Shown here piece by piece: positions 31,306 through 38,522 of a stretch of 48,807 nt of DNA (within the stretch, counting starts at the first letter, position 1; the number at the start of each line of letters is the position of its first letter). Source of the stretch: Pseudideonella sakaiensis (lineage in GTDB: Bacteria > Pseudomonadota > Gammaproteobacteria > Burkholderiales > Burkholderiaceae_C); contig NZ_BBYR01000054.1 in NCBI RefSeq assembly GCF_001293525.1, positions 1 through 48,807 on the forward strand, given 5' to 3'. A program made the position numbers and the translations under genes. Below the pieces are notes generated by a model. The model did not search any database. It was given only the letters and a program-made list of their open reading frames with translations, and was not told the origin of the DNA.

Positions 31306-33695
31306 ACGCGCCCGACCGCCTGCCCGCGACGCTGCCCCCGGTCACGGAGGACCCGCGCTACATCGGCCAGCCCGTGCCGCGCCAGGGCAGCCGCCGCCTG
31401 ACGCAGGGCCAGGGGCGCTACGTCGACGACCTGCTGCTGCCGCGCATGGCCCACGTCGTCTACTGGCGCTCGCCGGTCGCGCACCTGCGCGTGCTCGGCA
31501 TCGAGCGTGCCGCGGCCGCCGCGATGCCCGGCGTGCTGGCCGTCGTCGACGGGCACGAGATCGCCGCCGTCTGCCGCCCCTGGGTGGCGGTGCTGGGCCA
31601 CCTCGCGGGCATGAAGTCGGCGCCGCAGCACGCGCTCGCGATCGACCGGGCCTGCTGGCAGGGCGAGCCGGTGGTGGCGATCGTGGCCGAGACACGGGCC
31701 CAGGCCGAGGATGCGCTGCAGGCGCTGGACGTGCAGTGGGAGGCCCTGCCCGCGGCCCTCGACATGGAGACCGCGCTCGACCCGGCCACGCCGCTGATCC
31801 ACGAGGCCCTCGGCGACAACCTGTGCTTCACGCGCAGCCTGGACACCGGCGGCGTGGACGCGGCCTTCGCGGCCGCCGCCGTGACGGCCGAGGCCACCTT
31901 CCACTTCGGCCGCCACACCGGCGTGACGCTGGAGCCGCGCTGCCAGGTGGCCGACTGGAACGCCGCCGAGGGGCGGCTGACCGTCTACCACTCGCAGCAG
32001 GCGCCGCACATGATGCAGGACCTGTACGCGCGCCAGTTCGGGCTGCCGGAGAACGCGGTGCGCGTGGTCTGCCAGGACGTCGGCGGCTCCTTCGGCATCA
32101 AGGTCCACGCCTACCCGGACGACTTCGCGACGGTGGCGCTGTCGATGCTGCTGAAGCGGCCGGTCAAGTTCGTCGCCGACCGGCTGGAGAGCTTCACGAG
32201 CGACATCCATGCGCGCGAGCACCGCGTGCACGGCCGCATCGCCGCCAGCGCCGAGGGCGACATCCTGGCCTTCGAGATCGACGACCTGACGGGCATCGGC
32301 CCGTACTCGATGTTCCCGCGCACCAGCGCGATCGAGGGCAACCAGGTGGTCAACCTGACCGGCGGCCCGTACCGGCACCGGCAGTACCGCGCGCTGCTGA
32401 AGGTGGTGTTCCAGAACAAGACGCCGACCTGCCAGTACCGCGGCGTGGGCCACCCGATCGCCTGCGCCGTGACCGAGGGCCTGGTCGACCTGGCGGCGCG
32501 CCGGCTCGGCATGGACCCGCTGGCGCTGCGCCGGCGCAACGTGATCCCGGACGATGCCTACCCCTGCGCGGGCGTCTCGGGCATCCGCTTCGAGGTGCTG
32601 TCGCACGAGGCCTGCCTGCGCCGCCTCGAGCAGATGATCGACTACCCGCGGCTGCGCGCCGAGCAGGCCGAGCTGCGCGCGCGCGGCATCCACCGCGGCA
32701 TCGGCTTCGCGACGGTGATCGAGCTGACCAACCCGAGCGCGGCCTTCTACGGCGTGGGCGGGGCCCGCATCGCGTCGCAGGACGGCGCGACCGCCCGGCT
32801 CGACCCGCAGGGGCACCTGACGGTGATGGTCAGTGTCGGCGAGCAGGGCCAGGGCACCGAGGGCATCTACGCGCAGATCGCCGCCGACGCGGTCGGCGTG
32901 GACATCGCGAAGGTGCGCGTGGTCACCGGCGACACCGACGTGACCCCTTACGGCGGCGGCACCTGGGCCTCGCGCGGTGCCGGCATCGGCGGCGAGGCGG
33001 TGCTGCAGGCCGGGCTGGCGCTGCGCGCCAACATCCTGAAGGTGGCCGAGCAGATGCTGCGGCGCGAGGCCGCCGGGCTGGCGGTGCGCCGCGACACGGT
33101 GGTCGACGCCGCGAGCGGCGAGCCGCTGCTGCCGCTGCACGAGCTCGGCCGCGTCGCCTACTTCCGCACCGACACGCTGCCGGCCGGCTTCACGCCCGAG
33201 CTGATGGTCACGCGCCACTACGTGCAGCGCGACCACCCCTTCATCTTCACGAACGGCGTGCAGGCCTCGCTGGTCGAGGTCGACGTCGACACCGGGTTCG
33301 TGCGGCTGCTGAAGCACTGGTGCGTCGAGGACTGCGGGCGCGTCATCAACCCGATGCTGGTGGACGAGCAGATGCGCGGCGCGATCGTGCAGGGCATCGG
33401 CGGCGCGCTGTACGAGGAATGCCTCTACGACGCCGACGGGCAGTTGCGCAACGGCACGATGGCCGACTACCTGGTGCCGATGGCCGCCGAGATGCCCGAC
33501 ATCGAGGTGGCCCACGTGCAGACGCCCACCGCCAGCTCGCAGCTCGGCGCCAAGGGCGCGGGCGAGGCCGGCACCGCCGGCGCGCCGGCCGCGGTGATGA
33601 ACGCGATCAACGACGCGCTCGCCCCCTTCGGTGCCCAGGTGCTGTCCCAGCCGATCACGCCGGAGAAGATCCTGCGCGCGCTGGGCAAGGTCTGA
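31302..33695 (+). CDS. Molybdenum hydroxylase large subunit (aldehyde oxidase/CoxL-like)
   Basis: A 797-residue catalytic subunit binding molybdopterin cytosine dinucleotide. Features: the a/b hammerhead start (YIGQPVPRQGSRRLTQGQGR), the MPT-binding CQDVGGSFGIK at about 263-273, the GVGHPIA region, and the C-terminal GAKGAGEAGT with the catalytic glutamate that activates water in hydroxylases. The CO dehydrogenase loop with the Cu-binding cysteine (AYRCSFR) is absent; the equivalent reads CQYRGVGHP, so this is not a CO dehydrogenase of form I. It more probably hydroxylates an aldehyde or an N-heteroaromatic ring carbon. No Mo-cofactor maturation gene (CoxD/E/F, XdhC) is in the window. Confidence 0.92.
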   Translation: MNAPDRLPATLPPVTEDPRYIGQPVPRQGSRRLTQGQGRYVDDLLLPRMAHVVYWRSPVAHLRVLGIERAAAAAMPGVLAVVDGHEIAAVCRPWVAVLGHLAGMKSAPQHALAIDRACWQGEPVVAIVAETRAQAEDALQALDVQWEALPAALDMETALDPATPLIHEALGDNLCFTRSLDTGGVDAAFAAAAVTAEATFHFGRHTGVTLEPRCQVADWNAAEGRLTVYHSQQAPHMMQDLYARQFGLPENAVRVVCQDVGGSFGIKVHAYPDDFATVALSMLLKRPVKFVADRLESFTSDIHAREHRVHGRIAASAEGDILAFEIDDLTGIGPYSMFPRTSAIEGNQVVNLTGGPYRHRQYRALLKVVFQNKTPTCQYRGVGHPIACAVTEGLVDLAARRLGMDPLALRRRNVIPDDAYPCAGVSGIRFEVLSHEACLRRLEQMIDYPRLRAEQAELRARGIHRGIGFATVIELTNPSAAFYGVGGARIASQDGATARLDPQGHLTVMVSVGEQGQGTEGIYAQIAADAVGVDIAKVRVVTGDTDVTPYGGGTWASRGAGIGGEAVLQAGLALRANILKVAEQMLRREAAGLAVRRDTVVDAASGEPLLPLHELGRVAYFRTDTLPAGFTPELMVTRHYVQRDHPFIFTNGVQASLVEVDVDTGFVRLLKHWCVEDCGRVINPMLVDEQMRGAIVQGIGGALYEECLYDADGQLRNGTMADYLVPMAAEMPDIEVAHVQTPTASSQLGAKGAGEAGTAGAPAAVMNAINDALAPFGAQVLSQPITPEKILRALGKV

Positions 33696-33737
33696 GCCAC
33701 CGCCGGGCCGGCGCGCCGCGCCCGGCGCGGCCTGCCG

Positions 33738-34562
33738 TCACCAGGCCCGCGGATCCAGGCCGTGGTAGCCGGACAGCACTGCGTACAGCGCGGGCTGTTC
33801 GTCGGCCAGCGCAGCCGGCCGCTCGAAGAAGGCCTCGGTGACCACCGCGAAGAACTCGGCCGGGTCGGTGGCGCCGTAGGCATCGATCACGCCGGGCTGG
33901 CCGGCCGCCAGCCGGGCCTGCAGCGCGGCGTAGGCCGCCTGCATCACGCCCGCCCAGCGCGCATGTCGCTGGCGGCTGCCGAGCGGCGGCGCGCCGTTGG
34001 CCGCGCCGTTCTCCTGGTCCAGCTGGTGCGCGAACTCGTGCAGCACCACGTTGTGGCCGTCGTCCGGCAGCGCGGCGCCGTCGCGGGCATCGGGCCACGA
34101 GAGGATCACCTGGCCCTGGCTCCAGGATTCGCCGAGCAGCACGCGCCGCTGATCCTGCTGGACGCCGCCCACGCCATGCGCCACGCGGTCGACCACGAAG
34201 GGGCCGGGGTAGACCAGCACCTGGTGCAGCCCGGGAAAGCGCCCGCCGTCGGCCTGTCCCAGCCGCAGCAGGCAGGCCTGCGCGGCGATGGTCACGCGCT
34301 GCTCGTCGTCGACCGCCTGGCCGTCGCAGCCGATGAAGGCCTTGTCGGCCAGGAAGAGCTGCACCCGCTCGCGCAGGCGCCGCTGCAGCACCACCGGCAG
34401 GCGGCGGTAGACGGGCACGCGGCGCCGCAGGATGGCGCGCCACGCGGGCGGGAACGGCGTCCGGACGATGCGCGCCCGGCGCCGCCGCAGCCGCCAGGGC
34501 TCGCTGAGCCACCAACTCACCAGCGCCAGCGCCGGCAGCAGGATCAACCACAGGGAGCTCAT
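33738..34562 (-). CDS. MtfA-like zinc peptidase (M90 family)
   Basis: A 274-residue protein of the MtfA/YeeI family (peptidase M90). E. coli MtfA is a cytosolic aminopeptidase that titrates the Mlc repressor. The zinc motif HEFAH is at 175-179 with LDQENGAANG following, and the further conserved AEFFAVVTEAFFERP supplies the third ligand. Unlike E. coli MtfA, the N-terminus (SSLWLILLPALALVSWWLS) forms a membrane anchor, so the peptidase is probably tethered to the inner membrane. The ATG at 34562 is favoured; another in-frame start lies 14 codons upstream. It is convergent with the molybdenum hydroxylase operon. Confidence 0.88.
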   Translation of the reverse strand: MSSLWLILLPALALVSWWLSEPWRLRRRRARIVRTPFPPAWRAILRRRVPVYRRLPVVLQRRLRERVQLFLADKAFIGCDGQAVDDEQRVTIAAQACLLRLGQADGGRFPGLHQVLVYPGPFVVDRVAHGVGGVQQDQRRVLLGESWSQGQVILSWPDARDGAALPDDGHNVVLHEFAHQLDQENGAANGAPPLGSRQRHARWAGVMQAAYAALQARLAAGQPGVIDAYGATDPAEFFAVVTEAFFERPAALADEQPALYAVLSGYHGLDPRAW

Positions 34563-34858
34563 CGTCGGGCCCTTCGCGGGCCGCGGGAGGGCAGCCGAAG
34601 TCATGGAGATGGCGGCAGGCGGACGGGCTTCAAGGGGTCGCCGGTGTGCGGGACGGACGCGGGGCGCCTGCGGACGTCACCTCCGGTCACATCCGACACG
34701 GGCGCTGACCGGGGCGGCCTCGTGTCCTACACGGCCGCTCGCCCACGCCCGACACGGCGCGGCCGGGGCGCTTCCTAGAGTGGTGGTGTGCAAGGTCGTC
34801 CATCCCGGATGACCCGGCCCGGCCTCCCCGCCCGGCCCCCTCAACCAGGAGTGATGCC

Positions 34859-35179
34859 ATGAAGACCTCGAAGACCCTCGCCTCCGCCGTGGCTGCGGCC
34901 GCCGTCGTCGGCTCGATCGGCCTCGCCGTCGCGCAGACCAGCAGCGATCCGATGAGCTCGCCGTCGCCGACCACGACCACGCCTTCGCAGAGCACGACGA
35001 CCACGCCGCCGAGCGACGGCACGGTGAACACCGCGCCGTCGACCATGGACCGCAGCGCGAACTCGCCGTCGTCCAGCGACATGAACACGCCGTCGGGCAG
35101 CAGCACGCCGTATGGCTCGACCACGCCGTCCTACGGCAGCAGCAGCAGCGACCTGCCGCCGCAGGCCGACCGCGGCTAA
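34859..35179 (+). CDS. Secreted Ser/Thr/Pro-rich protein
   Basis: A 106-residue protein with a classical Sec signal (MKTSKTLASAVAAAAVVGSI, cleavage after AVA near residue 25). The mature part is almost wholly Ser, Thr, Pro and Asp with runs such as TTTTPSQSTTTTPPSDG and PYGSTTPSYGSSSSD, thus disordered and possibly glycosylated. No family is recognised. AGGAG precedes the ATG at the right distance. A TAGAGT hexamer at 34776-34781 may be the -10 box. A 23-bp perfect hairpin follows the stop codon. Confidence 0.75.
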   Translation: MKTSKTLASAVAAAAVVGSIGLAVAQTSSDPMSSPSPTTTTPSQSTTTTPPSDGTVNTAPSTMDRSANSPSSSDMNTPSGSSTPYGSTTPSYGSSSSDLPPQADRG

Positions 35180-35210
35180 GCGCCGCAGCCGCCGGCCGGC
35201 CCCCGCGCCG

Positions 35211-35259
35211 GCCGGCGTGCCGTGCCCCGTGCCCCCGGCACGGGGCACGGCACGCCGGC
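35211..35259 (+). terminator. Perfect 23-bp hairpin
   Basis: Bases 35211-35233 are exactly complementary to 35237-35259, leaving a 3-base CCC loop. Each arm is itself repetitive (GTGCCGTGCCCCGTGCC). No T-run follows, so it may be a Rho-independent-like structure of reduced efficiency, a 3' stabiliser for the secreted-protein mRNA, or a cruciform. It lies between the secreted protein gene and the first L,D-transpeptidase-like gene. Confidence 0.6.
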
Positions 35260-35321
35260 TCCCCGCCTCGGCTTCTGATGCTTCCCGCCACCCTTCCGCA
35301 CCACCCGCCAGGACCCTACCC

Positions 35322-36167
35322 GTGCGCCCCGCCCGCCGCCTGCTGCCGCTGCCCCCCGCGTGGGAAGCCGCCCTCGGACGCCTGCCCCGCCCCGATGCGG
35401 ACGTCGTCGACGGCCTGAAGCGCGGCTTGCTGATCGGCGTGGCCGCCGCCGCCGTGCTGCTGCCGCCGGTCGGCAGCGCGAACCTGCGCCCGCCGCCGGT
35501 CGCGATGGCCGCGACGTCGGCCGCGGCCCAGCCCGCGACGGCACAGACGCCGCTCGGCCAGCCCCGGCGGGCGGACTTCGGCGCACTGGACGCGCCGGAC
35601 GACGTGCGCCGCATCGCCGACTGGGCCGCGGACTCCGGCGACGCCGGCACGATGGACTTCATCGTGCTCGACAAGCGACGCGCCCATGTCTACGTCTTTG
35701 CGCCCGAGGGTCGCCTGCGGGCCCACACGCCGGTGCTGCTGGGCGCCGCGCCCGGCGACGACAGTGTCGAGGGCATCGGCCAGAAGCCGCTGCACGAGGT
35801 CCGGCCCGAGGAGCGCACCACGCCGGCCGGGCGCTTCGTCGGCCAGTCGGGCCTGAACGCCCATGGCGAGGACGTGTTCTGGGTCGACTACCAGGCCGCC
35901 GTGTCGATGCACCGGGTGCGCGAGCTGGAGCCGTCCGAACGGCGCCTGCACCGCCTGGCGACGCCGACGGTCGAGGACAACCGGATCTCCTACGGCTGCA
36001 TCAACATGCCGGTCGAGTTCTTCGAGACAGTGATGCTGCCCACCTTCAAGGGCCGGCGCGCGATGGTCTACGTGCTGCCGGAGGAACGCAGCTTCGCCGA
36101 GGTCTTCCCGATGGCCTACGACGTGACCGCCCGGCATGCGGCGGCACGCGGGAGGCCGCCGATGTAA
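35322..36167 (+). CDS. L,D-transpeptidase-like protein (YkuD type), copy 1
   Basis: A 281-residue envelope protein starting at GTG 35322, with AGGA nine bases upstream. A membrane segment (about 35-52, LLIGVAAAAVLLPPVGSA) serves as signal or anchor. The catalytic part (about 112-260) begins MDFIVLDKRRAHVYVF, has TTPAGRF (167-172), His197 (SMHRV) and the SYGC nucleophile box with Ser223 and Cys226 (NRISYGCINMP). The HG-x-SxGC pattern is that of YkuD L,D-transpeptidases, which cross-link peptidoglycan or attach proteins to it. The arrangement is a divergent branch. A paralogue follows at 36401-37105. Confidence 0.8.
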   Translation: MRPARRLLPLPPAWEAALGRLPRPDADVVDGLKRGLLIGVAAAAVLLPPVGSANLRPPPVAMAATSAAAQPATAQTPLGQPRRADFGALDAPDDVRRIADWAADSGDAGTMDFIVLDKRRAHVYVFAPEGRLRAHTPVLLGAAPGDDSVEGIGQKPLHEVRPEERTTPAGRFVGQSGLNAHGEDVFWVDYQAAVSMHRVRELEPSERRLHRLATPTVEDNRISYGCINMPVEFFETVMLPTFKGRRAMVYVLPEERSFAEVFPMAYDVTARHAAARGRPPM

Positions 36168-36186
36168 CAGGCTCGACCGTTACATC
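36161..36186. promoter_or_regulatory. Exact inverted repeat between the transpeptidase-like genes
   Basis: GATGTAAC (36161-36168) and GTTACATC (36179-36186) are perfect reverse complements separated by 10 bases. The left arm contains the TAA stop codon of copy 1. The geometry, two identical AT-rich half sites one helical turn plus apart, suggests a dimeric regulator's operator for copy 2, rather than a terminator since no T-run follows. Confidence 0.4.
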
Positions 36187-36400
36187 CCTGCCGCCGCCGG
36201 GCGGCGTCACCCCACGTTACGATCGACGCATCGTGCGTGGGCTTGCGTACGTCCGGACACGGCTGCTTGCCGTCGCTGACCGGCGTGTGCTGCCGGCGCC
36301 GCGTCGCGGCAGTGGGCCGCGGCGCCGGACGTGGTGAGGAACGGTCGGGATGCGGGGTGGGCGAGACGGTGGCGGCGCGGCGCGGCGCGCCGCCAGCGGG

Positions 36401-37105
36401 ATGCGGAAGGCGGGCGCCCTGCTGGTGGCGCTGGCGGCCGGAATGGCCGCGGCGGGTGTGCAGGCCCAGGCCGATCTGCCGGGCCCGGCAACGGTCCAGC
36501 CGCCGGCCGACGCGGTGGCCGTCCGCGTGGACACCGGTCTGGCACTGGCGCGCGCCTCCGACGAGGCCCGCTACCTCGGCCGCTGGGTCGCGCTGCGCGG
36601 CGACGCGGCCGGCCGGCCCCATGCGATCGTCGACAAGCGCGGCGCACGGCTCTACGTGTTCGACGCGGACGGCCGGCTGGCCGGCCACAGCACGGTGCTG
36701 CTGGGGGCCGCGCCGGGCGACCGCTCCGCGCCCGGTGTCGGCCAGCGCGCCCAGGCGGGCCACGTGCCGATGAGCCAGCGCACGACGCCGGCCGGGCGCT
36801 TCGACAGCCAGCCCGGCCGCAACCTGCACGGCGAGGAGATCGTCTGGTTCGACTACGGGGCGGCGCTGGCGCTGCACCGGCTGCGCGACGATGGCGCGCG
36901 CGGCGACCGCCTGCGCCGGCTGGCGACGCCGAGCCCGGACGACAACCGGGCTTCGCTGGGCTGCGTGGTGGTGCCCGAGGCCTTCTTCGACGCCGTCGTG
37001 CGGCCGCTGCTGGGCACGCGGCCGGGCGTGGTCTACGTGCTGCCCGACGACGCGCCGCCCCAGGCCCGCTGGCCGGACGCCGCGCTGAGCGCCCGCGCGG
37101 AGTAG
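36401..37105 (+). CDS. L,D-transpeptidase-like protein, copy 2
   Basis: A 234-residue paralogue of the preceding gene with a Sec signal (MRKAGALLVALAAGMAAAGV, cleavage after AQA near 24). Shared blocks in order: VDKRGARLYVFDADGRLAGH, TVLLGAAPGD, RTTPAGRF, LHGEEIVWFDYGAALALHRL and RLATPSPDDNRASLGC. The nucleophile box is SLGC with Ser185 and Cys188; His159 matches His197 of copy 1. After the Cys the usual INMP reads VVVP, so substrate contacts differ. The start at 36401 is chosen because it begins the signal peptide; an upstream in-frame ATG (36350) would add an Arg/Gly-rich lead. Confidence 0.78.
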   Translation: MRKAGALLVALAAGMAAAGVQAQADLPGPATVQPPADAVAVRVDTGLALARASDEARYLGRWVALRGDAAGRPHAIVDKRGARLYVFDADGRLAGHSTVLLGAAPGDRSAPGVGQRAQAGHVPMSQRTTPAGRFDSQPGRNLHGEEIVWFDYGAALALHRLRDDGARGDRLRRLATPSPDDNRASLGCVVVPEAFFDAVVRPLLGTRPGVVYVLPDDAPPQARWPDAALSARAE

Positions 37106-37133
37106 GGCCGGCGCGCCGGGTTATCGTGGCGGC

Positions 37134-38492
37134 ATGCCCCAGGTGCTGCGCCACACCCTGCTGTCCGCCCGCGACCTGCTCGTCACCGCCGGCCCCTTCC
37201 TGCTGCTCGCGCTGCTGCTGCTCGGCCTCGCCTACCTGGTGCTGGACCCGAGCCCGCCACGCCGCGTGGTGCTGGCCACCGGGGCGGACCAGGGCGCCTA
37301 TGCCGAGTTCGGCCGCCGCTACCAGGCGCAGCTGAAGGAGGACGGCATCGAGGTCGTGCTGCGTCCGACACAGGGCGCGGCCGAGAACCTCGCGCTGCTG
37401 CGCGACCCCGGCTCCGGCGTCGACCTGGCCTTCCTGCAGGGCGGCGCCGACGACGCGGAGGCCGCGCGCGGCGACGAGCCGCTGGACCCGGCGCTGCGTT
37501 CGCTGGGCAGCCTGTTCTACGAGCCGGTCTGGCTGTTCTACCGCCAGGACGCCGCGCTGCGCCTGCTGGGCGGCCAGCCGCTGACGCGCCTGAACCAGCT
37601 CGGGGGCTGGCGCCTGAACATCGGCGCACCGGGCAGCGGCGTGCCCAACCTGATGCTGCGGCTGCTGCAGGCCAATGGCGTCGATCCGCAGGCGCTGACG
37701 CTGCTGCGCCAGCCCCAGACGCCGGCCGTGATGAGCCTGCTGGCGGGCGGGGCCGATGCACTGGTGTTCGCGTCGGCGCCCGAATCGCTGATGGTGCAGA
37801 TGCTGCTGAAGACCCCGGGCATCGCGCTCTTCGACGTCGCCCAGGCCGAGGCCTATGCGCGGCGCTTCCCCTTCATGAGCCCGGTGGTGCTGCCGCGCGG
37901 CGTGGTCGATCTCGCGGCCGACCAGCCCCCGACCGACGTGCGCCTGGTGGCGCCGACGGCCACGCTGGTCGCGCGCGAGAGCGTGCACCCGGCGCTGGTG
38001 CAGCTGTTCGTGCAGGCGGCCCACCGCATCCACGGCGAGGCCGGCTGGTTCCAGCGCAAGGGCGACTTCCCGAACCCGCGCAACAGCGAGCGCATGCTGG
38101 CGCCGGAGGCCGAGCGCTACTACCGCAGCGGCCCGCCCTTCCTGCAGCGCACGCTGCCGTTCTGGGTCGCCAACCTGGTCGACCGGATGTGGGTGGTGCT
38201 GGTGTCGATCATCGCGATCCTGATCCCGCTGTCGCGCATCGTGCCGCCGCTCTACCAGTTCCGGGTGCGCTCGCGGGTGTTCCGCTGGTACGGCCAGCTG
38301 CAGGCGCTGGAGAACGCGATCGGGCGGCGGCCGCGCGAGGCGCTGGTGCAGGAGCTCGACGAGATCGAGGCGCGCGTCGCCCGCGTCCACGTGCCGCTGA
38401 GCTATGCCGACGAGCTGTACTCGCTGCGCGGCCACATCGACCTTGTGCGCGCCAAGCTCGCGGCCGCGCCGGGGCCTTCGGCGGCTGCCTAG
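37134..38492 (+). CDS. TAXI-family (TRAP-type) binding protein with membrane anchors
   Basis: A 452-residue protein of the TAXI/NMT1-like solute-binding family. Instead of a cleaved signal it has an N-terminal helix (about 17-38, LVTAGPFLLLALLLLGLAYL) and a second helix at about 345-370 (VVLVSIIAILIPLSRIVPPL) followed by a cytoplasmic helical tail. The ligand domain contains ATGADQGAYAEFGRRYQ, DLAFLQGGADD and LNIGAPGSGVPNLMLRLL. Membrane-anchored TAXI proteins without TRAP permease genes, as here, are frequent in Burkholderiales and may act as sensors or receptors rather than transport components. It starts 28 bases after the transpeptidase-like gene. Confidence 0.82.
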   Translation: MPQVLRHTLLSARDLLVTAGPFLLLALLLLGLAYLVLDPSPPRRVVLATGADQGAYAEFGRRYQAQLKEDGIEVVLRPTQGAAENLALLRDPGSGVDLAFLQGGADDAEAARGDEPLDPALRSLGSLFYEPVWLFYRQDAALRLLGGQPLTRLNQLGGWRLNIGAPGSGVPNLMLRLLQANGVDPQALTLLRQPQTPAVMSLLAGGADALVFASAPESLMVQMLLKTPGIALFDVAQAEAYARRFPFMSPVVLPRGVVDLAADQPPTDVRLVAPTATLVARESVHPALVQLFVQAAHRIHGEAGWFQRKGDFPNPRNSERMLAPEAERYYRSGPPFLQRTLPFWVANLVDRMWVVLVSIIAILIPLSRIVPPLYQFRVRSRVFRWYGQLQALENAIGRRPREALVQELDEIEARVARVHVPLSYADELYSLRGHIDLVRAKLAAAPGPSAAA

Positions 38493-38495
38493 AAT
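38490..38495 (+). promoter_or_regulatory. -10 box (TAGAAT) of the aminopeptidase P gene
   Basis: TAGAAT lies 27 bases before the ATG and overlaps the stop codon (TAG) of the TAXI gene. It is followed by TTGCGCCACCA, like the rhlE promoter (TAGAAT then CGCGCCACCA). No good -35 hexamer is seen at 16-18 bases. Confidence 0.5.
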
Positions 38496-38522
38496 TTGCG
38501 CCACCACGCCGAGGACCCGACC

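Noticed and set aside
31302-33695. Carbon monoxide dehydrogenase large subunit (form I)
   Set aside because: The copper-ligand cysteine loop AYRCSFR is missing, and no Cox maturation genes are adjacent.
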